Position numbers and translations under genes: made by a program. The notes beneath the pieces were generated by a model. That model was not told the DNA's origin and did not search any database. It saw nothing but the letters and a program-made list of their open reading frames with translations. Shown here piece by piece: positions 16,658 to 25,554 of a stretch of DNA of 39,901 nt; position 1 is the stretch's first letter; every line of letters starts with the position of its first letter. Source of the stretch: an uncultured Lachnospiraceae bacterium (GTDB lineage: Bacteria; Bacillota; Clostridia; Lachnospirales; Lachnospiraceae); assembly GCA_900317825.1 (NCBI GenBank), contig ONIH01000003.1:87048-126948 (forward strand), read 5' to 3'.

Positions 16658-17122
16658 ATGAATAAGATCATACTGATGGGAAGGCTTACGCGGGATCCTG
16701 AAGTCAGGTACGGCGGCGCACAGAATATGGCAATCGCCAGATTCAGCATCGCAGTAGACAGAAGGTTCAAGAGAGAAGGTCAGCCGGACGCTGATTTTTT
16801 CAACTGCACAGCATTCAGACAGACAGCTGAGTTTATAGAAAAGTATCTCCACAAGGGAACGAAAGTGGTTCTCGAAGGTGAGATGCAGAACGATAACTAC
16901 ACGAACAAGCAGGGCCAGATGGTCTATGGCTTCCGTGTCATCGTTAATTCAATAGAATTCGCTGAGAGCAAGGCAGCAAGCCAGTCGAGTGCATCTGCAC
17001 CAGTTCCGCAGCCGCCACAGGGCGCCGCTCCGGCAGGGGGCCAGACAGCGCAGCCTGAACCAGTTCCAGACGATTTTATGAATGTACCGGACAGCGTAGA
17101 AGAATCGCTGCCGTTTAACTAA
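16658..17122 (+). CDS. ssb: Single-stranded DNA-binding protein
   Basis: A 154-residue SSB. The OB-fold N-terminal 105 residues start MNKIILMGRLTRDPEVRY and include NCTAFRQTAEFIEKYLHKGTKVVLEGE. A Gln/Pro/Ala-rich linker follows. The acidic tail ends DSVEESLPFN, the docking peptide for repair and replication proteins, with one extra Asn after the usual terminal Phe. It lies between rpsF and rpsR, the standard order. Confidence 0.96.
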   Translation: MNKIILMGRLTRDPEVRYGGAQNMAIARFSIAVDRRFKREGQPDADFFNCTAFRQTAEFIEKYLHKGTKVVLEGEMQNDNYTNKQGQMVYGFRVIVNSIEFAESKAASQSSASAPVPQPPQGAAPAGGQTAQPEPVPDDFMNVPDSVEESLPFN

Positions 17123-17142
17123 ACTAATTGGAGGTAATGAAC

Positions 17143-17373
17143 ATGGCTTTTAGAGGTAGACCGGTTCGCAGAAGAAGAAAAGTCTGCATTTTCTGCGGAA
17201 AAGATAATGTGATCGATTATAAGAACACAGCACAGCTGAAGAAATTCGTCTCAGAGAGAGGAAAGATCCTTCCGCGCCGTATCACCGGAAACTGCGCAAA
17301 GCATCAGAGAGCTCTTACAGTAGCTATCAAGCGTGCACGTCACCTTGCACTGATGCCATACGTAACTGACTAA
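17143..17373 (+). CDS. rpsR: Ribosomal protein S18
   Basis: A 76-residue S18. The start chosen is ATG 17143, eight bases after GGAGG; an ATG at 17137 is too close to it. The cysteine pair in [11 protein letters not shown] and the block [23 protein letters not shown] are diagnostic; the four-Cys zinc pattern is only partly seen (C-x2-C plus one Cys in GNCAKH). The C-terminus MPYVTD is typical. Downstream there is a terminator. Confidence 0.97.
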   Translation: MAFRGRPVRRRRKVCIFCGKDNVIDYKNTAQLKKFVSERGKILPRRITGNCAKHQRALTVAIKRARHLALMPYVTD

Positions 17374-17412
17374 TAGAGGTCAATGGTTCGGATTTTATTA
17401 TCACAGAGTAAG

Positions 17413-17457
17413 CCTGCCGCCGACAGCTATAGATGCTGTCCGGTGACAGGTTTTTTT
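17413..17457 (+). terminator. Terminator of the rpsF-ssb-rpsR operon
   Basis: An imperfect stem, with CCTG...CAGC pairing to GCTG...CAGG, is followed by seven T. It is 40 bp after rpsR and just before the AraC-type gene. Confidence 0.75.
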
Positions 17458-17474
17458 AATAGCAGGCGGTTTTT

Positions 17475-18431
17475 ATGAGAAAACAGAAAAAGAATGTCGA
17501 GTTCAGATACTATGATATACCGAAGGGCGAGTATATCCTGCCGAAAATAGGCGATGCGTGGATTCTTGAGTATGGAAAGGGAATGACGGAGCAGGATCTG
17601 CATTTCCATAACTATATGGAAATCGGCTACTGTGATTATGGTGATGGCGAACTGATCATTGAGGACAGAAAGTACAAGTACGAGCGGGATAATTTCACTA
17701 TCATCCCCAAAAATGTCGTTCACACTACTATGTCTATCCCCGGACACAAGGATAAATGGGAGTACCTGTTTATAGATGTCGACAGTTTTATCCGGAACGA
17801 AATGACGGACATGGAGTTCAACATCGAGGATGTCATAAGGCAGGTGAACAGCCGTGGCACCATGAAGACCAGGCACAATCATCCGTATCTCGCGAAGATC
17901 ATCCTGTCTATCATCCGGGAATGCCGGATAAATTCAAAGTATGAGAAAACAGCTTTAAAAGGGCTTCTATATCTGCTGGTCATAGAGATACTGAGGCTTA
18001 ACGAGGAGAGAGAATCTAAAGTCAGGGCAGTAAATAAAGTAAACAGTTACCTGACAGATTCGATAGAATTCATCGGGAAACACTATAATGAGGACATTCA
18101 TGTCGGAGACCTGGCAGAGATCTCGGGACTTTCCGAAAGCCATTACCGGCGGCTTTTCGAAGAGAGCATGAACATGAAGCCTCTGGAATACGTGAATATG
18201 GTCCGGATCGACAGGGCCTGCGACCTGATAAAGCGCGGAGATATGTCGATGGAAGAAATTGCATATAAAGTAGGATTCCAGACACTGTCTACTTTTCACA
18301 GGAACTTTGCAAAACTGACCGGGATTTCGCCGCTACAGTGGAAGAAGAGCGGCAAAGGGCAGTCCGGCAGCTTTGCAAATATGCACATAACTGCGAAAAA
18401 AGGCTGGGAAGGCGGAGAAGAAGGCCTATAA
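17475..18431 (+). CDS. AraC family transcriptional regulator
   Basis: A 318-residue regulator. The N-terminal half is a cupin-like ligand domain with LHFHNYMEIGYCDYGDGELII (His-rich beta strand) and FTIIPKNVVHTT. The C-terminal DNA-binding domain (about residues 195-295) has two helix-turn-helix units: IHVGDLAEISGLSESHYRRLFEE and MSMEEIAYKVGFQTLSTFHRNFAKLTGISPLQWK. It is directly upstream of the solute-binding protein and sugar permease genes, so it probably regulates that sugar operon, by analogy with other AraC-type regulators next to such loci. The ligand is not known. The ribosome site is weak (AGGCGG). Confidence 0.93.
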   Translation: MRKQKKNVEFRYYDIPKGEYILPKIGDAWILEYGKGMTEQDLHFHNYMEIGYCDYGDGELIIEDRKYKYERDNFTIIPKNVVHTTMSIPGHKDKWEYLFIDVDSFIRNEMTDMEFNIEDVIRQVNSRGTMKTRHNHPYLAKIILSIIRECRINSKYEKTALKGLLYLLVIEILRLNEERESKVRAVNKVNSYLTDSIEFIGKHYNEDIHVGDLAEISGLSESHYRRLFEESMNMKPLEYVNMVRIDRACDLIKRGDMSMEEIAYKVGFQTLSTFHRNFAKLTGISPLQWKKSGKGQSGSFANMHITAKKGWEGGEEGL

Positions 18432-18441
18432 AATTGTGAGT

Positions 18442-18478
18442 AATGCACAAAGCTATTAAAAAGGCTTTGTGCATTTTT
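18442..18478 (+). terminator. Terminator after the AraC-type gene
   Basis: A perfect 12-bp stem AATGCACAAAGC / GCTTTGTGCATT, followed by TTT. It isolates the regulator from the sugar operon. Confidence 0.85.
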
Positions 18479-18489
18479 GCTATAAAAAT

Positions 18490-18571
18490 GAATGAAAATG
18501 CTCTGAATGATAGAAAATGCACATTTTATGATTTTTTTTAAAAACACATTCTGTTCACAAAACTATATAAT
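18490..18571 (+). promoter_or_regulatory. Candidate AraC-type operator and promoter of the sugar operon
   Basis: Two direct-repeat elements, GAATGAAAATGC (18490-18501) and GAATGATAGAAAATGC (18505-18520), precede a perfect TATAAT (18566-18571). No good -35 stands at 16-18 bp from it, which fits an activator-dependent promoter. Assignment of the repeats to the AraC-type protein is inference. Confidence 0.45.
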
Positions 18572-18655
18572 GATATTCGTAAACAGGAAACAGCCGACAG
18601 GTGGGCGAAAGAAACTGCCGGCATCATTAAATAACCAGATTGGAGGGGTTATTTT

Positions 18656-20026
18656 ATGAAGAGAAAGATTTTATCAGTAGTACTTGCTGCAACGATGTCA
18701 GTAGCATTGTTTGCAGGATGCGGCGGATCATCAAAGAGCGGATCAGCTTCATCGGATTCATCATCGAAGAGCGATGATAAGAAAGCCACAGCAGTAGACA
18801 CCTCAAAGGAAGGTGAGCATGAGCTTTCAGTTTACGCCTGGGATAAGAACTTCAACATCCCGGCACTTGAGGCAGCTGAGAAAGCATACCAGAAGAAAGA
18901 CCCGGATTTCAAGCTGAATATCGTGGAGCAGTCACAGTCATCTGATGTAGAGAACGCTATCACACTTGCAGGTTCATCAAATGACTACAGCACACTTCCT
19001 GATATCGTTCTTTTCCAGGATCATTACATTAACAGATATGTACATGATTATCCGGATGCATGGGTAGACATCAACGACGCAGACATCAACTGGGATGACT
19101 TCGGACAGGAGAAGCTTTCATACTCAACCATCGATAACAAGCATTATGGTGTACCTGTTGATAACGGAACTGTTATCTTCGCTTACCGTACAGACCTTCT
19201 GAAGGAAGCTGGATACACTATCGACGATGTAACAGGAATCACCTGGGATCAGTTCGATGAGATCGGAAAGAAAGTCTATGAGAAGACAGGAAAGTATCTT
19301 CTTTCAATGGACGGCGACGGAAACGATCTTCCTTACATGATGCTTCAGGCTGAAGGCGTTTCACAGTTCAAGGACGGAAAGCCGAACTTCGTAGACAACG
19401 ATACTATGGTGAAGATCATAAATGTCATCGTTAAACTCGCTCAGGATAATGTCCTCTACCTCGCAAATGACTGGTCAGATTACACAGATCAGACTATCGT
19501 AGGCGACATGGTAGCAGGTGTTATGAATGGTAACTGGATCATTCCTACTATCGAGCAGGTTAAGGAGAACTCAGGAAAGTGGGAGATCACTTCACTTCCT
19601 ACTCTCTCAGGTAAAGAAGGATACGCTTCAAACGGTGGTTCTTCACTTTACATCACATCTAACTGCAAGAAGGTAGACCTTGCTAAGGACTTCCTCGCTT
19701 ATACATTCGGCGGCGGAGACGGAGCTAAGGAGACTTACGATGACGCCCTTACAAACGGCGGTGTTATCACCACAAACGTTACCTGCGGTAAGTCAGATGT
19801 ATACCAGAAGGGTGTTGCTTACTTCAACGATCAGCCTATCTACCAGAAGATAGTTGAGATGGGAGCTAACGTTCCTACAGTAGAGCAGAGTGATTATCAC
19901 TACACAGCTCGTGAGCAGGTAGCAGCAGCTATCCACAATATCCTCGACGGAACAGACGTGAAGTCAGCACTTAAGGATGCACAGGATCAGGTAGAGTTCT
20001 CGATGGGAAATGATTCGAACTCATAA
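18656..20026 (+). CDS. Sugar ABC transporter solute-binding lipoprotein
   Basis: A 456-residue family 1 extracellular solute-binding protein. The lipoprotein signal MKRKILSVVLAATMSVALFAGC ends with a lipobox at C22, followed by a Gly/Ser linker. The mature part shows the usual two-lobe binding-protein pattern, with AYRTDLLKEAGYT, DMVAGVMNGNWIIPTIEQV and an aromatic-rich ligand-site sequence. It is the first gene of the operon with two permeases and beta-galactosidase, so the likely ligand is a beta-galactoside or related oligosaccharide. Codon use looks biased towards high expression. Confidence 0.93.
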   Translation: MKRKILSVVLAATMSVALFAGCGGSSKSGSASSDSSSKSDDKKATAVDTSKEGEHELSVYAWDKNFNIPALEAAEKAYQKKDPDFKLNIVEQSQSSDVENAITLAGSSNDYSTLPDIVLFQDHYINRYVHDYPDAWVDINDADINWDDFGQEKLSYSTIDNKHYGVPVDNGTVIFAYRTDLLKEAGYTIDDVTGITWDQFDEIGKKVYEKTGKYLLSMDGDGNDLPYMMLQAEGVSQFKDGKPNFVDNDTMVKIINVIVKLAQDNVLYLANDWSDYTDQTIVGDMVAGVMNGNWIIPTIEQVKENSGKWEITSLPTLSGKEGYASNGGSSLYITSNCKKVDLAKDFLAYTFGGGDGAKETYDDALTNGGVITTNVTCGKSDVYQKGVAYFNDQPIYQKIVEMGANVPTVEQSDYHYTAREQVAAAIHNILDGTDVKSALKDAQDQVEFSMGNDSNS

Positions 20027-20092
20027 GAGCTTCAACTGATAAGTATGTAGAGAAAAAAGAATAGTGGGGGTATCTTCCCAATTCTTAGACAG

Positions 20093-20124
20093 GCGGGAAT
20101 CGGGTGACCGGTTTCCGCTATTTT
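20093..20124 (+). other. Intercistronic hairpin with GTGA loop
   Basis: An 11-bp stem (20093-20103 with 20108-20118) closed by a GTGA (GNRA) tetraloop, followed by TATTTTTAT. It stands between the binding-protein gene and the permeases. Such elements commonly stabilise or partly terminate the upstream message, raising binding-protein levels; that role is inferred. Confidence 0.65.
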
Positions 20125-20146
20125 TATAACTAAAGGAGTGATCGCT

Positions 20147-21046
20147 TTGGAAAAGACTAAATACAAGAGTGTACAGACAAAGCAGAAAGCAGCAGGCTGG
20201 ATCTTCCTTCTGCCAGCAACAATCCTCATTTTTATAATGAGCTTCTGGCCGATGATCAGAGCCTTCATCATGTCATTACAGACAGGATCCTCTGCAAATA
20301 TGAGATGGGCCAAGCCTATCTTCTGGAACTACACGAGAATGCTCCAGGATAAAAAATTCCTGCTGACTATGGGAAATACCTTCCTTTATCTGATAATCCA
20401 GGTACCTATCATGCTGGTACTGGCTATCCTTCTCGCACAGCTGTTAAATAACAAGGACCTGAAGTGCAGAGGACTTTTCAGGACAATGGTATTCCTTCCA
20501 TGTGCTACATCACTGGTTTCATACGCATTGATCTTTAAGTCACTGTTCGCTACTCAGGGTCTTATGAATACGATCCTGAAGAGCCTGGGACTTATCCATT
20601 CGAATATCAACTTCCTGGGAACTACAGGAACCGCAAGAGCCATCATAATCATAGCTCTTATCTGGAGATGGACCGGCTACAACATGGTCTTCTATCTCGC
20701 AGGCCTTCAGAATATCGAGTATTCAGTTTATGAGGCTGCAAAGATCGACGGAGCTAACGGCTGGAAGACTTTCTGGCACATTACAGTACCTCTTCTGAAG
20801 CCTACCATCATCATGACATTCATCATGTCTATCAACGGAACACTTCAGCTGTTCGATGAGTCAGTAAACCTGACAAAGGGCGGCCCGTCATTCACGACAA
20901 TGACTATGTCTCACTACATCTACAACAACGCATTCGGTACAGGTGTCGCAAACTTCGGTTACTCATCAGCTATGTCGTTCGTAGTATTCATACTCGTAGC
21001 TATCCTGTCGTTCATTAACATGAAAGTGGGTGATACACGTGACTAA
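20147..21046 (+). CDS. Sugar ABC transporter permease (MalF/UgpA-type)
   Basis: A 299-residue inner-membrane permease. The start chosen is TTG 20147, eight bases after GGAG; the GTG at 20138 is part of that ribosome site. Six transmembrane helices are visible, beginning with WIFLLPATILIFIMSFW. The EAA loop, which contacts the ATPase, reads EAAKIDGANGWKTFWHITVPLLKP (about residues 195-215). It overlaps the second permease gene by 8 bases. Confidence 0.92.
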   Translation: MEKTKYKSVQTKQKAAGWIFLLPATILIFIMSFWPMIRAFIMSLQTGSSANMRWAKPIFWNYTRMLQDKKFLLTMGNTFLYLIIQVPIMLVLAILLAQLLNNKDLKCRGLFRTMVFLPCATSLVSYALIFKSLFATQGLMNTILKSLGLIHSNINFLGTTGTARAIIIIALIWRWTGYNMVFYLAGLQNIEYSVYEAAKIDGANGWKTFWHITVPLLKPTIIMTFIMSINGTLQLFDESVNLTKGGPSFTTMTMSHYIYNNAFGTGVANFGYSSAMSFVVFILVAILSFINMKVGDTRD

Positions 21047-21896
21047 TACAGCAACAGTACCTAGAAAAAAGAATAAGTCCGCTATACAGAGAAGACTTAT
21101 ACCTACGTATATTTTTCTTATAATCTGGTCATTCATTTCGGTATTCCCGTTCTACTGGATGATCACAGCAGCTACGAATAACACCGTAGATGTCGCCCGA
21201 GGCAAGATCTGGTTCGGCACAGAAGCAGCGAAGAACTTTGTAAAGCTGTTGAACTTCAGCAAAGAGATCACTCTCGGCGGTACGATGTGGAATTCATTCC
21301 GCTACGCAGCCATCCAGACTATACTCTGCCTGTTTGTCTGCTCACTCGCCGGTTTCGGATTCGAGCTTTACCACGATAAATGGAAAGACAGACTTTTCAG
21401 CATCCTGCTTCTCGCCATGATGGTTCCACAGGTGGCTACGATGATCCCTCTGTTCAAGATGATCTCGCAGATGCGCATGCTGAATACTTCAGTAGCATTT
21501 ATCCTTCCGGCTATCGCTACACCGTTCATGATCATGATGTTCAGACAGAACTCACGTAACTTCCCTGTAGATATCATGGAAGCAGCCAGAATGGACGGAC
21601 TTACAGAGATCGGTATTTTCTTCAGAATGTACATGCCGATAATGAAATCTACATACGCTGCAGCTGCAGTTATCTGCTTCATGAACGCGTGGAACGCATA
21701 CCTGTGGCCAAAGGTAGTCATGAACCAGCCTAAGGCACAGACAATGCCTATGCTGATCGCAAATATGGCAAGCGGCTATACCACTGATTACGGTATGCTG
21801 ATGATGGGTGTACTGTTCTGCTCCATCCCTACGATGATCATCTTCTTTGTACTCCAGAGACAGTTCGCAGAAGGTATTACAGGAGCAGTAAAGTAA
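21039..21896 (+). CDS. Sugar ABC transporter permease (MalG/UgpE-type)
   Basis: A 285-residue permease. The start is GTG 21039, six bases after GGGTG, within the end of the preceding gene. It has six transmembrane helices and the EAA loop EAARMDGLTEIGIFFRMYMP. With the other permease it forms the membrane channel of a carbohydrate importer. No ATPase is in the operon. Confidence 0.92.
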   Translation: MTNTATVPRKKNKSAIQRRLIPTYIFLIIWSFISVFPFYWMITAATNNTVDVARGKIWFGTEAAKNFVKLLNFSKEITLGGTMWNSFRYAAIQTILCLFVCSLAGFGFELYHDKWKDRLFSILLLAMMVPQVATMIPLFKMISQMRMLNTSVAFILPAIATPFMIMMFRQNSRNFPVDIMEAARMDGLTEIGIFFRMYMPIMKSTYAAAAVICFMNAWNAYLWPKVVMNQPKAQTMPMLIANMASGYTTDYGMLMMGVLFCSIPTMIIFFVLQRQFAEGITGAVK

Positions 21897-21905
21897 GGAG
21901 GGAAA

Positions 21906-24900
21906 ATGCCTGAGTTTAATTTTGAAATCGTAAAAGATCCCAGAATTTTTCAGGAGAACAGGCTGAATGCTCACTCTGATCATGAGTGGTATGTCGATGA
22001 GACGAATGAAGAGTCCGGGAGAAGTGACTGTAAGTATTCCCTGAACGGGAGCTACAGATTTCACTACGCCGAGAATTTCGGCACTGTAATAAAGGGCTTT
22101 GAAAAAAATGATTTTGATGTGGCCGGATGGGATATGATCACTGTCCCAGGCCACATCCAGATGCAGGGCTATGGAGCTCCGCAGTATGTAAATACTGAGT
22201 ACCCGTGGGACGGGATCGAGGAAGTTCTGCCGGGAGAGATCCCGACAGAGCATAACCCGGTCGGACAGTATGTGAAGTTCTTCACGCTGCCTTCTTCTAT
22301 GAAAAATGGACCGGTCTACATCTCATTCCAGGGAGTCGAGAGTGGATTTGCACTATGGCTCAACGGTTCATATGTAGGCTACAGTGAAGACAGCTTCACT
22401 CCGGCCGAGTTTGACCTGACTCAGTACATAAATAGAGAAGGTGAGAACAGGCTGGCGATCGACGTATTCCGCTATACTTCCGGAAGCTGGTGCGAGGATC
22501 AGGACTTCTTCCGATTCTCGGGGATTTTCCGTGAAGTCTACCTGTACACAGTGCCTGAGGTTCACATCTGGGATCTGAAGGTTACAGCCGGACTGGATGA
22601 CAGTTATACGGACGGTATCCTACAGATCAAAATGGATGCTCACGGAGCAAAGGGGTCCGCAAAGATCAGTCTGTACGATAGTGACAGCGAAGAAAAGCTG
22701 CTCGAGAAGAAAGTTGAACTGTGTGACAACGAAAAAGAGTACAGGATCAAGGAACCTTCGCAGTGGAGTGCCGAGTATCCGAATCTGTATGATCTCGAGA
22801 TAGAGGTCCTGGATGAGAATGGAAATACCAGAGAGTATATCAATGAAAAAGTAGGATTCCGCCGCTTTGAGATGAAGGACGGGGTTATGTGCATCAATGG
22901 AAAACGCATAGTTTTCAATGGTGTAAACCGTCACGAGTTCTCAGCACAGAAGGGCAGAGCCATCGGCAGAGATGAGATACTTATAGATCTGATGACGATG
23001 AAGCAGAACAACATCAATGCCATAAGAACCTGCCATTATCCGAACCAGACTTACCTGTACAGGCTGGCCGATGAACTGGGACTTTATGTGATAGACGAGA
23101 CAAATCTCGAGACTCACGGTACCTGGGATCATATCTGGAGAGATAAGCTCGACAAGTCATTTGCAGTGCCGGGCGACAGGCCTGAGTACCATGATATGGT
23201 GCTTGACAGGGCGAACAGCATGTACCAGAGAGACAAGAACCATGCGTGTGTTCTGATCTGGTCACTGGGAAACGAGTCTTACGGCGGTAAAAATCTTCTG
23301 GCTATGCATGATTTCTTCAAAAAAGCAGATCCTACCCGCCTTGTGCACTACGAAGGGGTAGTAAATGACGACCGCTATCCGGAAACTACGGATATAAAGA
23401 GCGTCATGTACTGGCCTGTAAAAGCCATAGAAGAGTACCTGGCTGAACACCAGGATAAGCCGTTCATCTGCTGCGAGTATTCTCACGCGATGGGAAATTC
23501 CTGCGGAGGAATAGAAGAGTACACGAAGCTGACAAAGCGGAACAGACTGTTCCAGGGCGGATTCATCTGGGACTATATCGATCAGGCTATCGAGACAAAA
23601 GACCGATACGGAAACACCTATTATGGATATGGCGGTGATTTTGACGATAGGCCGAATGACGGCAGCTTCTCAGGCGATGGTCTCTGCTATGCAGGGGACA
23701 GGCACCCGACTCCGAAGATGCAGGAAGTAAAAGCTGTTTACTCTCCTCTGGAGATCAGCTTTACTGATAAAGAACTCGTAGTAAAGAACGATAATCTGTT
23801 TAAAAATACAGATGACTATGTATGCACAGTGACAGCAAGCCGTGAGGGAAGCGTCATAGATCAGAGCGCCGGGACTTTAGAAGTAGAGCCTGGAAAGACT
23901 ATGAATGTTCCTCTCCAGGATAGCTTCCCGGATGACGAAGAGACAGTGATCACTGTATCTTTTTCACTGAAGTACGATGAGCCGTGGGCTCCGAAAGGCC
24001 ATGAGATAGCCTTCGGACAGAAGGTCATCGGAAAGCGGAAAGAAACAGATCACAGCCAGGGTAAGCTGAAAGTGATCCATGGCTGGGTAAATACCGGAGT
24101 TCAGGGAGATGATTTCAGTATCCTGTTCTCGAACCTGTTCGGAGGACTTGTCTCCTATAAGAAAGCAGGAGTCGAGCTGATAAAGAAGTCGCCAAGACCG
24201 AACTTCTGGCGTCCTATGACTGAGAACGATACGGCAAATCATCTGCCGTTCAGAGCAGGTCAGTGGAAAAATGCTTCAACTTTCCTGAATGTAAACGATG
24301 GAAAGCAGGTGGCTGACTATAAGGTAGAAGAGGATGATGGTACAGTAACTATCACCTATACCTATTATCTGCCGACCACTCCGGAGAAGGAAGTACGACT
24401 ATCTTACCACGTAGAGCATGACGGAGCGGTAAAGGCCACCCTTTCTATGGACAGATCGGATGACATAGGCGAGCTGCCTTCATTCGGAGTACTGTTTACG
24501 ATGAGTGCAGACTTTGATAATCTCAGATGGTACGGAAATGGTCCGGAAGATACCTATGCAGATCGTCAGAATGGCGGCAAGCTGGATGTCTGGGATAACA
24601 AAGTCATCGAGAATATGGCTGACTACCTGAGACCTCAGGAGAGCGGAAACCATACAAAAGTACGCTGGGCTGAAGTCACAGACGATAAGGGCAGAGGTCT
24701 CCGCTTTGAGGGAAATGATCTGAGTTTTTCAGCACTTCCGTGGAATCCTGACCAGATAGACTGTGCAGACCATCCGATCGAGCTTCCGCCAATCCAGTCT
24801 ACTTTTGTAAGGGTAGATCTCGTTCAGGAAGGTATCGGAGGAGACGACACCTGGGGTGCCAGTCCACTGCCTAAATATATCATAGATAACAGCAGATCAC

Positions 24901-24932
24901 TGGAATTCTCCTTCTGGTTTAAGGGAATCTGA
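21906..24932 (+). CDS. lacZ: Beta-galactosidase, GH2 family (LacZ type)
   Basis: A 1008-residue GH2 enzyme that hydrolyses beta-galactosides. An N-terminal jelly-roll sugar-binding domain is followed by an immunoglobulin-like domain and the TIM barrel with NGVNRHEFSAQKGRAIG. The acid/base Glu is E457 in WSLGNES and the nucleophile is E524 in ICCEYSHAMGNS. The C-terminal Bgal_small_N-like domain includes WYGNGPEDTYADRQNGGKL. Full length for the family. Cytoplasmic: no signal peptide, so it works on the sugar imported by the operon's transporter. ATG 21906 follows GGAGGG. Confidence 0.96.
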   Translation: MPEFNFEIVKDPRIFQENRLNAHSDHEWYVDETNEESGRSDCKYSLNGSYRFHYAENFGTVIKGFEKNDFDVAGWDMITVPGHIQMQGYGAPQYVNTEYPWDGIEEVLPGEIPTEHNPVGQYVKFFTLPSSMKNGPVYISFQGVESGFALWLNGSYVGYSEDSFTPAEFDLTQYINREGENRLAIDVFRYTSGSWCEDQDFFRFSGIFREVYLYTVPEVHIWDLKVTAGLDDSYTDGILQIKMDAHGAKGSAKISLYDSDSEEKLLEKKVELCDNEKEYRIKEPSQWSAEYPNLYDLEIEVLDENGNTREYINEKVGFRRFEMKDGVMCINGKRIVFNGVNRHEFSAQKGRAIGRDEILIDLMTMKQNNINAIRTCHYPNQTYLYRLADELGLYVIDETNLETHGTWDHIWRDKLDKSFAVPGDRPEYHDMVLDRANSMYQRDKNHACVLIWSLGNESYGGKNLLAMHDFFKKADPTRLVHYEGVVNDDRYPETTDIKSVMYWPVKAIEEYLAEHQDKPFICCEYSHAMGNSCGGIEEYTKLTKRNRLFQGGFIWDYIDQAIETKDRYGNTYYGYGGDFDDRPNDGSFSGDGLCYAGDRHPTPKMQEVKAVYSPLEISFTDKELVVKNDNLFKNTDDYVCTVTASREGSVIDQSAGTLEVEPGKTMNVPLQDSFPDDEETVITVSFSLKYDEPWAPKGHEIAFGQKVIGKRKETDHSQGKLKVIHGWVNTGVQGDDFSILFSNLFGGLVSYKKAGVELIKKSPRPNFWRPMTENDTANHLPFRAGQWKNASTFLNVNDGKQVADYKVEEDDGTVTITYTYYLPTTPEKEVRLSYHVEHDGAVKATLSMDRSDDIGELPSFGVLFTMSADFDNLRWYGNGPEDTYADRQNGGKLDVWDNKVIENMADYLRPQESGNHTKVRWAEVTDDKGRGLRFEGNDLSFSALPWNPDQIDCADHPIELPPIQSTFVRVDLVQEGIGGDDTWGASPLPKYIIDNSRSLEFSFWFKGI

Positions 24933-24947
24933 AAATACTTCCTATAT

Positions 24948-24982
24948 ATCCACCGACTTTTATCAAAGCCGGTGGATTTTTT
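24948..24982 (+). terminator. Terminator after lacZ
   Basis: The stem ATCCACCG / CGGTGGAT is followed by six T. It ends the sugar operon. Confidence 0.85.
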
Positions 24983-25036
24983 ATGCGTATAATGGTAGAA
25001 TATCTAGTAATTATTTTTAGAAAAAGGAAGTGGCTT

Positions 25037-25552
25037 ATGTATTTACAGGATGTACACGTAGAGAACTACGCAAATAGGGGGAAGAGCGCCGGAATGCTCG
25101 TACTTAGGGCTCTGGTCATAGTGTTGGCAGTCGGCTGTCTGGTACTTGGACTTCTGATACCGCCGTTTATCTTCGGAACAATCGGTTTCGGACTTCTGGC
25201 ATGGTTCTTGGGAACGAGACTGGAACTGGATTTTGACTACTCTTATACTAACGGTACTATCGACATAGCAAAGGTCTTCACGAAGAGCTCAAGAAAAAAA
25301 TACCTCTCATTTGAGATGAAGGACGTCGTAGTCGTAGCACCGGTAGGAACTGATCCGGTAAGAGGTTACGAGGGAAGAGGCCTGAAGGTGCTGGACTGCA
25401 GCAGCAGAAATCCGCAGATAAAGACTTACGAAGTCGTATATCACAATCCGAAGTCATCAAATAATGGTGTGACAGTAGTCCTGATGGATCTGGAGGATGA
25501 TTTCCTCGAGGCCATGAGAACAGTTTCACCAAGCGCAGTACACAAAGACTGA
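25037..25552 (+). CDS. DUF6106-like membrane protein
   Basis: A 171-residue protein. ATG 25037 follows AAGGAAG; the open frame before it has no ribosome site. Two adjoining transmembrane helices (about 22-60) are followed by a cytoplasmic beta-rich part with DVVVVAPVGTDPVRGYEGRGLKVLDC. The order resembles DUF6106 proteins of Lachnospiraceae; the family name is tentative. Function unknown. The next gene starts three bases after the stop, so the two are probably translated together. Confidence 0.6.
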   Translation: MYLQDVHVENYANRGKSAGMLVLRALVIVLAVGCLVLGLLIPPFIFGTIGFGLLAWFLGTRLELDFDYSYTNGTIDIAKVFTKSSRKKYLSFEMKDVVVVAPVGTDPVRGYEGRGLKVLDCSSRNPQIKTYEVVYHNPKSSNNGVTVVLMDLEDDFLEAMRTVSPSAVHKD

Positions 25553-25554
25553 TA

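Noticed and set aside
18480-18520. Catabolite-response (cre) site before the sugar operon
   Set aside because: The central CG of the cre consensus is missing in the AAAATGCTCT-like stretches.
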